From Saccopteryx bilineata (lineage: Eukaryota > Chordata > Mammalia > Chiroptera > Emballonuridae), in NCBI RefSeq assembly GCF_036850765.1, contig NC_089498.1, forward strand, positions 55,541,795 through 55,605,794: a stretch of 64,000 bases of DNA. Direction: 5' to 3'. Made by a program: the position numbers and the translations under genes. Each line of letters opens with the position of its first letter. Positions within the stretch are counted from its first letter, which is position 1. Shown here one piece after another: positions 36,116 to 48,164 of the stretch. The notes beneath the pieces were generated by a model. It was not told the DNA's origin. It made no database searches and worked only from the letters and a program-made list of their open reading frames with translations.

Positions 36116-36903
36116 TGAGGAGCCCTGAGGAACCACTGCGCCACCTCACCCGCAGGTGTTGTAAAGTACCAAAAACTACAGAATCAATATTAATATTTTA
36201 AGAGGCTTAAAGAACATTTTATTAATTTGGGTTAAGGTGTGCAGAGAAATTTTGTGAATAATCTCTGTACTGTGTGATTGGCATAAAACCAGGATGGCCC
36301 TTGGCATTATATTGTAAATGCAAAGGGAAGGAAAACATGGATTCCCTGATATTCCACCACACCTGTGGGGAAAGAGGTGAATGGCTAGCCAGGTGCAGGA
36401 AGAGAAAAGCCAAAATAAACCTTTTCTTATAATAATAATGAGCCATTTGCGGGCATTTGTCCCCAAGGAAACTACCTCTCCCATATGAATGCATATAGTT
36501 AATGTGTGTGACTCTGGACAAAGGGATGGTGGATAAACATTAGAAAATATAGAAATGTCTCTTAATATGTAAAGAGACATCTTTCTATCATTGTGTTGAT
36601 TTGTAAATTTTGTTTTCTCCAAAATGATGTATGGCTTGCAAATTGAACATGGTCCTATCATGTTAAAGGGCATATGACTATAACCAATAGTGGTAAGGGG
36701 CTCCTAATTGCAATTTTTGCTTCTATACTTCCCGCTTGCAAAACTATAAAAACTAAGTAGAACAAAGGGCCAGCACGCTCTCCCTCAGATTACTGTCGGA
36801 GTTGCCACTGCTTGGCCAAGCTAGACAATAAAGCTTTGGTGTGTAATCGACAGATTTTGTTCGTGCCTTCAATGTTGCAAGTCCCTCCAGATTAGGCTTA
36901 ACA
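36116..36903 (+). repeat. Solo LTR (788 bp), plus strand
   Basis: Same family as the LTR at 34373, opposite orientation. Starts 'tgaggagccctgagg' and ends 'attaggcttaaca', flanked by 'cccc' (36112-36115 and 36904-36907). A TATA box 'actataaaaac' near 36742 and a polyadenylation signal 'aataaa' at 36827-36832 have normal LTR spacing, so promoter and poly(A) signals are recognisable. The extreme 5' end carries a short duplication ('tgaggagccctgaggaacc'). Confidence 0.88.
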
Positions 36904-36907
36904 CCCC

Positions 36908-37085
36908 CTATCTACAACAACATGGATGGACTTGAGAACATTAACTGAGTGAAATAAGTAAATCAGAAAAAGCTAAGAACTGTATGATGTCAAACATAGG
37001 TTGGGATATAAAACTGAGACTCATGGACATAGATAAAAGTGTAGTGGTTACCAGGAGGAAGGGGTGTGGGGGAGGGGGATAAAAA
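36908..37085 (+). mobile_element. L1 ORF2-end / 3'UTR fragment, plus strand
   Basis: Contains 'actgagtgaaataagtaaat' and 'ggacatagataaaagtgtag', the ORF2 end and early 3'UTR of L1, ending in the G-rich tract. It is likely the inverted 5' part of the L1 fragment at 35968-36115. Confidence 0.75.
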
Positions 37086-37944
37086 TGTTTATTTGCATTA
37101 AAAAGAAAGAGAGAGAATGAGGGGAGGATTTGATGTCTGAATACTTAAAGGAGAGGGAACTAATAGTTGGAGAATTTTTTAGTGAAAAGACAGACAATAT
37201 TACCATTTTTCTGTTTTAGCTGCCAAAAGAATACCAGGTGATTGACTTCTGCATCAAACTTGGATTTAAGGAAATGGAATTAGATAGGATTAAACGGAAA
37301 GAAATGACACATTTGTTCCTATTTCACATTTGATTCAGGATATAGAGATATTGCGATGATAATTAAAATTATTGTAGTCTGTAAAAGGGATCATGTAATA
37401 AAACAGGTGTGGGCCAAAGACAATTAACTGAGGAATATCTATCTGCATTTGCAGGTGTAAGACGCAGAAAATGAGGAACCTGAATGGTGAGTCACAATAC
37501 AAGAATAATGGCTTAAGAGCTAAATATTAGTAGTGAGACACACATTGCAAAGCAAATTTTAATAGCTTTTAAATAATAATAATAATAATAATAATAATGA
37601 AAGAGAAGTAATACCAGAACTTTAGAAATAAAAATTATAGAAAAGTTATTTTCCTCTTTCTGTTATTTTTTAGTAAAATATAGGGATGTGGTCATGTTTT
37701 TATGGTTAACTAAAGAATAAATTGATAATGAGAGTATTAAAACTGTAAAGACAGAAATAAGAGACAATTGATAGAGCAGGATTCCAGAAGACAAGAGAGT
37801 AAAGGAGATTAAGAGTCATCATTCCTTAATTTACACAGAGGCTCCATTTTATTTTCTGAGACAAAGGAGTATATAAGCAAAAATATATTGAGACAAGTAG
37901 AAATGAGAAGTTTCTGTTGCACATCATCACCAAACTGGAGAGAT
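37086..37944. other. AT-rich DNA with an (AAT)n run
   Basis: A run of about eight AAT units is at 37575-37599. Nothing else was recognised. Confidence 0.5.
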
Positions 37945-38920
37945 AGTGTGATAAGGTACCAAAGAACTGCAAAATTGTTAACAATAGTATTTTAGAAGGA
38001 AGAGTCAGGCCCCCTTACCCCTCCTTTCTGAGGAAGAAAAAACAAAAAGAAGAGGTTGCAGGGGCAAAATCAGCTAATAATAGTTTAACTAGTTCCTATA
38101 GTTCTCTGAAAGGACTGGTGCCACCTGCTAGACAAAGCAAAGAAGATAGAACCTACCTGAAAACCCCTCCTCTTCTCCTTTCTTAAAAGCCTTTAGGAAA
38201 CTGTTTACGTACCTTAATTAAAAATTACTGCACTAATCCTGACTCTCTCTCCCATCCTGCAGGAGTCATGAGAATGACATATACCTCTAGACAAAGGGAT
38301 CACGACTCCCTTGCATGAAAACCTGTATTCTGTAACATTTTATATGCTTTCGAAATCATTATTTTGAAATTCTTTGTATGTACAAAAGTTGTAAACTAAG
38401 CAAGAGGAAATTAGCTTCAGATTTCCTAATAAGCTAACACCAACACTCTTAGCAAAAGTAACTTCATTTAGCTTCTGTCCTTATCCTTAACTAAATATTT
38501 CTCACTATTGTGGTAACAGGGATAGTTTGTAAATCCTAGAAGGTTTGGGAATATCTTCTTTGTCAGGTATGTAAAACATTCATCACTGCTGTGTTATCTT
38601 ATGGTCTTAATGTGTAGGAATGTTTTTTTCTTTTGATAGATCCTATAGGTAAATGTAACAAAACAGTAAAAACTCAATGAGTTTGTTAGTAAATGACTTT
38701 TGTACTATACTTCCAAAGGAGGGCCTTTGCCCCCAACCAGTATGTGATCATTTCTATATAACCAGCCTCAGAGCTAAATTCTGGACTGCGTGATTTGGGT
38801 TTGATAAGGCCCCATGAATGTCACTGGCTAAGAACTACTAAAGTTCTTCAGTAACCTACCTTGGTGTCTCTATGTAACTCACAGGATTACTTTACAACAA
38901 TAAAAAATTCTTGACATACA
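37945..38920 (+). repeat. Possible diverged LTR related to the solo LTRs
   Basis: The start 'gataaggtaccaaagaactg' and the following 'caatagtattttagaagg' resemble the beginning of the solo LTR at 36116 (after its first 30 bases). Near the other end, 'tctatataaccagcc' (TATA-like) lies about 140 bp before 'caacaataaaaaattc' (polyadenylation-like). I could not find clean ends or a target duplication. Confidence 0.4.
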
Positions 38921-39787
38921 AAGAGAAGATGTGGTTGGGTTCCTAGTAAGAGCTTATATAAAGAAAAAAGATTTATAAGATGCATAATGAGAAATGTGAA
39001 AAGGAGCCTTCATCGATGAGTTAAGATATGTTACATAGGTTAGTCTCATGATTTTTCTACCAGGTCATTATAGCTATTCAACATGCATATATAGACCATG
39101 GTTATAATAAAGTGATAGGATTCTATTTTAGGAAAGTATTTTTAACTATCAATAGGGTGTATATTTATTGTATTTTTAATTCTTGCTTAAATAAATTTAA
39201 TTTGCCATAATACCATTACCATATAAAAAGCTGAAGTAGGGTAATATTTTGTCAATATTTTCATATATATTGTCAATTTACCGATTCTTTCAATAAATAA
39301 TTATGACTGCATTTATCTCTGTACAACACTTTTAAGTATCGGGGAACCAGCTTGAACCAAGGTCGCTGTATATTCCACTAGATAGATACTATAAAAAGAA
39401 AAGGTAAAGAAATGTAGGAAGAGGGAAAATACTAATGTTTAGAAGAAAAGGTAATATCTGAATTCAGCTACATTTCTGAAATGAAATATGATGAATAAGC
39501 AAAGTGCCCACAGATACACCAACATACTCCCTGAAGAACAATGCACTTATACTTTTAGCTAAAACAAAAATTGAGCATTTGAAAGTTCTATCATCTGTTG
39601 TGACATTATAAAAACCACTATGCTCAATTTTAAATACAAAAGCAAAAAATATTAAACATAGAAGCTAACGAAGATCATGGGTTTGTTTTCTTGAAATTGT
39701 AATTAGTAGAGATCACTCCCTACTGTTCATCTTCTAGGGTAGCTCATCTGAACATGAAAGGAACTGACAATTCCATGCAAATGTAAC
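38921..39787. other. AT-rich DNA, nothing recognised
   Basis: No supported feature. Confidence 0.5.
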
Positions 39788-39789
39788 TA

Positions 39790-40394
39790 CAGTGTGTCCA
39801 TAAGTCATAGTGCACTTTTGACTGGTCACAGGAAAGCAACAAAAGACAATAGAAATGTGATATCTGCACCAAATAAAAGGAAAACCCTCCCAGTTTCTGT
39901 AGGATGATGTGGCAGCATGTGCGCATGCACAGATGATGATGTAACACCGTGTATACAGCGGAGCAGCCCATGGCCATGCCAGTCGAGATGTGGACGGTAC
40001 AGAGGAAAGTTCAGTGTGTTCTGTGGCTCGCTAAATTCAATTCAGTGTGTTCTGTGACCAAAGTGCAATGTGAATATCGGCGCATTATTAATGAAGTGCC
40101 ACCACATAGGAATAACATTACTCGGTGGGATAAGCAGTTGAAGGAAACCAGCAGTTTGGTGGAGAAACCCCGTTCTGGTAGGCCATCAGTCAGTGATGAG
40201 TCTGTAGATGCTATACGGGATAGCTACCTAAGGAGCCCTAAAAAATCTGTGCATGAGCCCACATCGAACTGCACTGAATAGGTATGAAACTGGGAGAGTT
40301 ATCCTTTTATTTGGTGCAGATTTCACATTTCTATCGTCTTTTGTTGCTTTCCTGTGACCAGTCAAAAGTGCACCATGACTTTACGGACACACTG
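39790..40394 (+). mobile_element. Internally deleted mariner element (605 bp)
   Basis: Flanked by TA on both sides (39788-39789 and 40395-40396). Inverted repeats extend about 108 bp (39790-39897 and 40284-40394): both start 'cagtgtgtcc' and run to 'ctcccagttt' with only about seven differences. Between them is the 5' part of a mariner transposase gene. The catalytic half is deleted, so this is a non-autonomous copy. Confidence 0.93.
39949..40281 (+). pseudogene. Mariner transposase N-terminal remnant
   Basis: In an intact mariner the N-terminal helix-turn-helix pair binds the inverted repeats and the C-terminal DDD domain cuts and joins DNA. Here only the N-terminal part remains, about 110 codons: 'MWTVQRKVQCVLWLA' (first helix-turn-helix), 'PPHRNNITRWDKQLKETSS' (linker helix typical of mariners) and 'SGRPSVSDESVDAIRDSY' with the GRP motif before the second helix-turn-helix. 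The frame runs into the right inverted repeat at 'RSPKKSVHE...' and stops. No DDD residues exist. The upstream methionine at 39949 is within the leader; the natural start is probably the Met of 'MWTVQ' or 'MPVEM'. The family is certain at the level of mariner; the subfamily is not assigned. Confidence 0.85.
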
Positions 40395-40812
40395 TATATT
40401 CACATTTAAGATCTTTTGGAAAATTGTCTTTTTCTTTCTTTTTATCTGGTATCCTGTGGTATATGACAATTTTAAAGGTGCTCTTACATGTTACTTGGCT
40501 TCTAGTTATATCTTTTTCAGTACAACTTTTCTTTTTTTTTTTTCTTTTTTTAAATAAATTTTTATTAATGGTAATGGGATGACATTAATAAATCAGGGTA
40601 CATATATTCAAAGAAAACATGTCTAGGTTATTTTGTCATTAAATTATGTTGCGTACCCCTCGCCCAAAGTCAGATTGTCCTCCGTCACCCTCTATCTAGT
40701 TCTCTGTGCTCCTCCCCCTCCCCCTAACTCACTCCCTCCCTCCCTCCCATGTCCTCCGTCCCCCCACCCCTGGTAACCACCACACTCTTGTCCATGTCTC
40801 TTCGTCTCATTT

Positions 40813-43800
40813 TTATGTTCCACCAATGTATGGAATCATGTAGTTCTTGTTTTTTTCTGATTTACTTATTTCACTCCTTATAATGTTATCAAGATCCCAC
40901 CATTTTGCTGTAAATGATCTGATGTCATCATTTCTTATGGCTGAGTAGTATTCCATAATGTATATGTGCCACATCTTCTTTATCCAGTCTTCTATTGAAG
41001 GGCTTTTTGGTTGTTTCCATGTCTTGGCCACTGTGAACAGTGCTGCAATGAACATGGGGCTACATGTGTCTTCACGTATCAATGTTTCTGAGGTTTTGGG
41101 GTATATACCCAGTAGAGGGATTGCTGGGTCATAAGGTAGTTCTATTTGCAGTTTTTTGAGGAACCACCATACTCTCCTCCATAATGGTTGTACTACTTTA
41201 CAGTCCCACCAACAGTGAATGAGGGTTCCTTTTTCTCCACAGCCTCTCCAACATTTGCTATTACCCGTCTTGTTGATAATAGCTAATCTAACAGGGGTGA
41301 GGTGGTATCTCATTGTAGTTTTGATTTGCATTTCTCTAATAACTAATGAAGCTGAGCATCTTTTCATATATCTGTTGGCCATTTGTATCTCTTCCTGGGA
41401 GAAGTGTCTGTTCATGTCCTCTTCCCATTTTTTTATGGGATTGTTTGTTTGTTTGTTGTTGAGTTTTATGAGTTCTTTGTAAATTTTGGATATTAGGCCC
41501 TTATCTGAGCTGTTGTTTGAAAATATCATTTCCCATTTAGTTGGCTGTCTGTTTATTTTGATATCAGTTTCTCTTGCTAAGCAAAAACTTTTTATTCTGA
41601 TGTAGTCCCATTCATTTATCTTTGCCTTCACTTCTCTTGCCATTGGAGTCAAGTTCATAAAATGTTCTTTAAAACCCAGGTCCATGATTTTAGTACCTAT
41701 GTCTTCTTCTATGTACTTTATTGTTTCAGGTCTTATATTTAGGTCTTTGATCCATTTTAAATTAATTTTAGTACACGGGGACAGGCTGTAGTCCAGTTTC
41801 ATTCTTTTGCATGTGGCTTTCCAGTTTTCCCAACACCATTTGTTGAAGAGGTTTTCTTTTCTCCATTGTATGTTGTTGGCCCCTTTATCAAAGATTATTT
41901 GACCATATATATGTGGTTTTATTTCTGGGCTTTCTATTCTGTTCCATTGGTCTGAGTGTCTATTTTTCTGCCAATACCATGCTGTTTTGATTATCGTGGC
42001 CCTATAATATAGTTTAAAGTCAGGTATTGTAATGCCCCAGCTTCATTCTTTTTCCTTAGGATTGTTTTGGCTATTTGGGGTTTTTTATAGTTCCATATAA
42101 ATCTGATGATTTTTTGTTATATTTCTTTAAAAAATCTCATAGGGATTTTGATGGGAATTGCATTAAATTTGTATATTGCTTTGGGTAATATGGCCATTTT
42201 GATTATATTTATTCTTCCTATCCAAGAACAAGGAATATTTTTCCATCTCATTGTATCTTTTTCGATTTCCCTTAACAATGCTTTGTAATTTTCATTATAT
42301 AGGTCCTTTACATTCTTTGTTATGTTTATTCCTAGGTATTTTATTTTTTTTGTCACAATCGTGAAGGGGATTATTTTTTTGAGTTCGTTTTCTAATATTT
42401 AATTGTTGGCATATAGAAAGGCTATGGACTTTTGTATGTTAATTTTGTATCCTGCGACCTTACTGTATTGGTTTATTGTTTCTAATAATCTTTTTGTGGA
42501 GTCCTTCGGGTTTTCGATGTATAGGATCATATCATCAGCAAAAAGTGATAGCTTTACTTCTTCTTTTCGATATGGATGCCTTTTATTTCTTTGTCTTGTC
42601 TGATTGCTCTGGTCAGAACTTCTAGCACCACGTTGAATAAGAGTGGACAGAGTGGACAACCCTGTCTTGTTCCTGATTTAAGGTAGAAAGTCCTCAGTTT
42701 TATGCCGTTTAATAGGATGTTGGCTGATGGTTTATCATATATGGCCTTTATCATGTTGAGATATTTTCCTTCTATACCCATTTTGTTGAGAGTCTTAAAC
42801 ATAAAATTGTGTTGTATTTTATCAAAAGCCTTTTCTGCATCTATTGATAAGATCATGTGGTTTTTGTTCTTTGTTTTGTTGATATGGTGTATTACGTTAA
42901 CCGTTTTTGCATATGTTGAACCATCCTTTGATTCTGGGATGAATCCCACTTGATCATGATGTATTATTTTTTTAATATGTTGTTGTATTCGGTTTGCCAG
43001 TATTTTGTTTAGTATTTTGGCATCTGTATTCATTAGTGATATTGGTCTGTAGTTTTCTTTCTTTGTGCAATCCTTGCCAGGTTTTGGTATGAGGGTTATG
43101 TTGGCCTCATAAAATGTGTTTGGAAGTATTGCTTCTTCTTCAATTTTTTGGAAGACTTTGAGTAGAATAGGAACCAAGTCTTCTTTGAATGTTTGATAGA
43201 ATTCACTAGTATAACCGTCTGGGCCTGGACTTTTATTTTCGGGGAGGTTTTTAATAGTTTTTTCTATTTCCTCCCTGCTGATTGGTCTGTTTAGGCTTTC
43301 TGCTTCTTCTTGACTCAGTCTAGGAAGGTTGTATTGTTCTAGGAATTTATCCATTTCTTCTAGATTGTTGTATTTGGTGGCATATAATTTTTCATAGTAT
43401 TCTACAATAATTCTTTGTATATCTATGATGTCTGTGGTGATCTCTCCTCTTTCATTTTGGATTTTATTTATTTGAGTCCTGTGCCTTTTTTCCTTGGTGA
43501 GTCTTGCCAAGGGTTTGTCAATTTTGTTGATCTTTTCAAAGAACCAGCTCCTTGTTTTATTGATTTTTTCTATAGTTTTTCTGTTCTCTATTTCATTTAT
43601 TTCTGCTCTGATTTTTATTATCTCCTTTCTTTGGCTGGTTTTGAGTTGTCTTTGTTCTTCTTTTTCTAGTTCCTTAAGGTGTGAAGTTAAGTGGTTTACT
43701 TCGGCTCTCTCTTGTTTGTTCATATAGGCCTGAAGTGATATGAACTTTCCTCTTATTACTGCTTTTGCTGCATCCCAGAGATTCTGATATGTCGTATTTT

Positions 43801-44638
43801 CATTTTCATTTGTCTGTATATATCTTTTGATCTCTGCACTTATTTCTTCTTTGACCCATTCATTTTTTAGAACTATGTTGTTTAGTTTCCACATTTTTGT
43901 GGGTTTTTCCCCCTCTTTTTTGCAGTTGAATTCTAGTTTCAAGGCTTTATGATCAGAAAATATGCTTGGTACAATTTCAATTTTTCTAAATTTGCTGATA
44001 TTGTCTTTGTGGCCCAACATATGGTCAATTCTTGAGAATGTTCCATGTACACTAGAGAAAAATGTATACTCCGTCGCTTTGGGATGAAGTGTCCTGTAGA
44101 TGTCTATCATATCCAGGTGTTCTAGTATTTCATTTAAGGCCACTATATCTTTATTGATTCTCTGTTTGGATGACCGATCTAGAGCCGTCAGCGGTGTATT
44201 GAGGTCTCCAAGTATGATTGTATTTTTGTTAGTTTTTGTTTTAAGGTCAATAAGTAGCTGTCTTATATATTTTGGTGCTCCTTGGTTTGGTGCATATATA
44301 TTAAGGATTGTTATGTCTTCTTGATTCAACTTCCCCTTAATCATTATGAAATGGCCATTTTTGTCTCTGAGCACTTTTTCTGTCTTGTAGTCAGCATTAT
44401 TAGATATGAGTATTGCTACACCTGCTTTTTTTTGGGTGTTGTTTGCTTGGAGTACTGTTTTCCAGCCTTTCACATTGAATTTGTTTTTATCCTTGTTGCT
44501 TAGATGTGTTTCTTGTAGGCAGCATATAGTTGGATTTTCTTTTTTAATCCATTCTGCTACTCTGTGTCTTTTTATTGGTAAGTTTAATCCATTTACATTT
44601 AGTGTAATTATTGACACTTGTGGGTTCCCTACTGCCAT
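40813..44638 (-). pseudogene. ORF2: L1B ORF2, broken near the RT active site
   Basis: The first 694 codons (44638-42554) are open. The endonuclease keeps 'CCLQETH' and '[10 protein letters not shown]', so its catalytic Glu and His are both present, the best-preserved endonuclease of the three L1s here. The RT fingers/palm begin at '[15 protein letters not shown]'. A single-base loss just before the FADD active site (reading 'GIHIEKKK' where L1C has 'GIRIGKEEV') shifts the frame; the FADD segment is in the next frame (42659-42399), which then meets a nonsense change after 'LYANN'. Another nonsense change follows 'RFFKEI' near 42117 and at least one further shift lies before the C-terminal frame (41802-40813), which contains the Cys-rich motif '[18 protein letters not shown]'. 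The full-length product would be about 1275 aa. Confidence 0.95.
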
Positions 44639-44959
44639 TTTATAAATTGCTTTCTGTTAGTTTTGTATCTAGTTTGATTCTTCTTTTTTGTTTTTCTATC
44701 ATTTGTTTTTGTTTGTGTTCCATACTTCTTTCCTCTGTTGCTACCTTTTTTAAGTCAAGTGTATTTGTGGTGGTTTTTTTAAGGGTGGTTACCATTAAGT
44801 AATGAAAAGGGTACCTACCATATTCATTGTAGTACCCTATCTTATAAGTATTTCTGCACTTCATCGTCCTTTGCTACTGTTAATCTCCATCCTCTCCCCC
44901 CTTTTTTTCCTTTGTTGTCACAGTTTAAGTTTGGTTTTATTGTGTTCTTGGTGGAGCTG

Positions 44960-45954
44960 TTACGTGTGGTGTTGTTTTCTTTTGTTCTTTGAATCTGGTT
45001 GGAAAACCCCCTTTAGTATTTCCTGGAGTGGGGGCTTTCTGTTGATAAATTCTCTCATCTTTTCTGTATTTGTGAATGTTTTTATATCTCCTTCATACTT
45101 TAAGGATAGCTTTGATGGGTATAGTATTCTTGGCTGAAAGTTCCTCTCTTTCAGGGCTTAAATATTGGGGTCCACTCTCTTCTAGCTTGTAGAGTTTCTG
45201 CTGAGAAATCTGATGATAATCTAATAGGCCTTCCTTTATATGTTGTACTCTTCTTTTCCCTGGCTGCCTTGAGAATTTTTTCTTTGTCATTGGTTTGTGT
45301 TATCTTTATTATGATGTGCCTTGGAGTGGGTTTGTTGCGGTTAAGATAACTCGGTGTTCTGTTTGCTTCTTGAATTTGAGGCTTTAGATCTTTCCACAGG
45401 CTTGGGAAGTTCTCGTCTATTATTTGTTTGAGTATATTCTCCATTCCATTTTCTTTCTCTTCTCCCTCTGATATACCTATTATTCTTATGTTATTCTTTC
45501 TGATGGAGTCAGACAATTCCTGTAGGGCTTTCTCGTTTTTTATTATTTTTGAGTCTCTTTCTTCTTTTCTCTGTTGTGCCTCAAGTTGTTTGTCTTCTAT
45601 TTCACTAATCCTATCCTCAATCTGGGCTATTCTGTTAGCTAAGCTTGTTACCTTGTTTTTCAGCTCGTGAATTGAGTTTTTCATTTCTGTTTGATTTGTT
45701 TTAATAGTTTCAATTTCCTTGGTAATATATCCTTTGTGTTCATTAAGTTGTTTTCTGATCTCCCTATATTGCCTTTCTGTGTTTTCTTGTATATCTCTGA
45801 GTATTTTTAAGATTTCTATTTTAAATTCTCTGTCATTTAGCTCCAAGGCTTTCAATATGTTAAGTCTTTTCTCCATAGATTTTTCCACATCTATTTGTGT
45901 TACCTCTCTTTCTTTTGTATCCATAATATTCAATTTCCTCTTTCTTATTGGCAT
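44960..45954 (-). pseudogene. ORF1: L1B ORF1, frameshifted late
   Basis: Open for 267 codons (45954-45151), covering the coiled coil ('ELKNKVTSLANRIAQIEDR'), the RRM core ('NNIRIIGISEGEE') and the start of the C-terminal domain up to 'ARREWTPIFKP'. Loss of one A in 'ttaaagccc' near 45155 shifts the frame, so the last ~65 residues are in another frame (seen at 45290-45093 and beyond) down to the expected stop at 44960. The start ATG lies in 'cctcagatgccaataag'. It is very similar to ORF1 of L1C and clearly related to that of L1A. Confidence 0.93.
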
Positions 45955-46600
45955 CTGAGGGTGGTCTTGTTGATAGCACTAATTAGAATTAATAAAGAGT
46001 AAAAAGTAAAAAAAAAAAAAAAGGTAAAACACCCCACAAATAAAAAACAGTAATAATTTATTATTTCCCTCTTTTTTTCTTTCTTCTCTTTCCCTCCTCT
46101 CCCCTCCTCAGGGAAATATCATGCCTATAATGGAGGGCCTGATTTGGGGTGAAGAGTTCTAGGGGCAAAAAAAAAGGGAGTAGGGACCTACTAAATGCAA
46201 AAAAAAAAAAAAAAAGGGAGAAAATCTTAGACAAGCATAAGATGATTTGCTTGTAAGTGATGGTCAACTAAGAGATATAGTGAGAGGGATAAGAGGGAAC
46301 CAGAAAAAAAGACCAAAAAAAGAATAATAAAGAAGAAAAAAATAAAAATAATAAGTAAAAATCAGTTGTATTAAGCGGAGCGAAGACTAAATACAATGGA
46401 GACCTTGGGTTGGGAGGACCCCAAATACCACAAAAATAAACAAACAAGAAAAAAACAAAAACAAAAGCAAAAAAGAAAAATAAAGCCAAAAAAAGCCTTG
46501 AGTCCCAAATTAACTAATTTATTCGTGATTGAGGATTAAATGGGAGGAAAGTAAAATGAGAAAAGAAAAAACGAATAGAAAGAAAAAAATAAGAAAAAGA
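45955..46600 (-). promoter_or_regulatory. L1B 5'UTR, ORF1-proximal part (within the inferred intron)
   Basis: A/T homopolymer-rich leader. On the minus strand 45990-45979 reads 'attctaattag', which serves as the 3' splice site in the inferred splicing that created L1C; the next bases 'tgctatcaac' are the start of the downstream exon. Confidence 0.75.
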
Positions 46601-46851
46601 GAGTGACGTCACGGAAATGGCGCAGTGAGAAGCTCGTCCGACAGCTCTCCCCTAAATCACAACAAATTTATCAACTAGAAACAGAAAAATTTATCCTCGG
46701 AGCATTCCGGAGTTCCACACAAACTGAAAGCAAAAGGACTGTTATCACTTGAATCTGAGAGACGAGGGTGTGGAGGAAGCTACCGCAGCAGCGACGCTCA
46801 TTCAAGCCACGAGGGAGTGCGCCTGTGTGCTATCAATAAGACCACCCTCAG
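46601..46851 (+). promoter_or_regulatory. Spliced 5'UTR of L1C (exon junction at 46827/46828)
   Basis: Contains a CRE-like 'tgacgtca' near the 5' end and 'aatggcgc' as a YY1-like site. At 46821-46834 the sequence 'gcctgtg|tgctatc' joins what in L1B are two distant places: 'cctgtg|gtgagt' (donor) and 'aattag|tgctatc' (acceptor). The ORF1 start is 25 bases after the junction. Confidence 0.85.
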
Positions 46852-47845
46852 ATGCCGATAAGAAAGAGGAAATCGAATATTATGGATACAAAAGAAAGAG
46901 AGGTAACACAAATAGATGTGGAAAAATCTATGGAGAAAAGACTTAACATATTGGAAGCCTTGGAGCTAAATGACAGAGAATTTAAAATAGAAATCTTAAA
47001 AATACTCAGAGATATACAAGAAAACACAGAAAGGCAATATAGGGAGATCAGAAAACAACTCAATGAACACAAAGAATATATTACCAAGGAAATTGAAACT
47101 ATTAAAACAAATCAAACAGAAATGAAAAACTCAATTCACGAGCTGAAAAACGAGGTAACAAGCTTAGCTAACAGAACAGCCTAGATTGAAGATAGGATTA
47201 GTGAAATAGAAGACAAACAACTTGAGGCACAACAGAGAGGAAGAAAGAGATTCAAAAATAATAAAAAACGAGAAAGCCCTACAGGAATTGTCTGACTCCA
47301 TCAGAAAGAATAACATAAGAATAATAGGTATATCAGAGGGAGAAGAGAAAGAAAATGGAATGGAGAATATACTCAAACAAATAATAGATGAGAACTTCCC
47401 AAGCCTGTGGAAGGAACTAAAGCCTCAAATTCAAGAAGCAAACAGAACACCAAGTTTTCTTAACCCCAACAAACCCGCTCCAAGGCACATCATAATAAAG
47501 ATGACACAAACCAATGACAAAGAAAAAATTCTCAAGGCAGCCAGGGAAAAGAAGAGTACAACATATAAAGGAAGGCCTATTAGATTATCATCAGATTTCT
47601 CAGCAGAAACTCTACAAGCTAGAAGAGAGTGGACCCCAATATTTAAAGCCCTGAAAGAGAGGAACTTTCAGCCAAGAATACTATATCCATCAAAGCTATC
47701 CTTCAAGTATGAAGGAGATATAAAAACATTCACAAATACAGAAAAGATGAGAGAATTTATCAACAGAAAGCCCCCACTCCAGGAAATACTAAAGGGGGTT
47801 TTCCAACCAGATTCAAAGAACAAAAGAAAACAACACCACACGTAA
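46852..47845 (+). pseudogene. ORF1: L1C ORF1, nonsense and frameshift
   Basis: Same protein as L1A and L1B ORF1. A C-to-T change turns the Gln after 'LANRTA' (residue 111, L1B 'IAQIEDR') into a stop, and a net 2-base loss near 47238 ('cagagaggaagaaag') shifts the frame before codon 135. The second half (47222-47845) is then open through the RRM core and C-terminal domain to the natural stop, ending 'KNKRKQHHT'. Without these two changes the frame would be about 331 codons, as in L1A. Confidence 0.93.
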
Positions 47846-48164
47846 CAGCTCCACCAAGAACACAATAAAACCAAACTTAAACTGTGACAACAAAGGAAAA
47901 AAAGGGGGGAGAGGATGGAGATTAACAGTAGCAAAGGACGATGAAGTGCAGAAATACTTATAAGATAGGGTACTACAATGAATATGGTAGGTACCCTTTT
48001 CATTACTTAATGGTAACCACCCTTAAAAAAACCACCACAAATACACTTGACTTAAAAAAGGTAGCAACAGAGGAAAGAAGTATGGAACACAAACAAACAA
48101 ATGATAGAAAAACAAAAAAGAAGAATCAAACTAGATACAAAACTAACAGAAAGCAATTTATAAA

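Noticed and set aside
46601..46851. L1C short leader as an ordinary internal deletion
   Set aside because: Possible, but the breakpoints coincide exactly with a strong GT donor and an AG acceptor in L1B, which is unlikely by chance.
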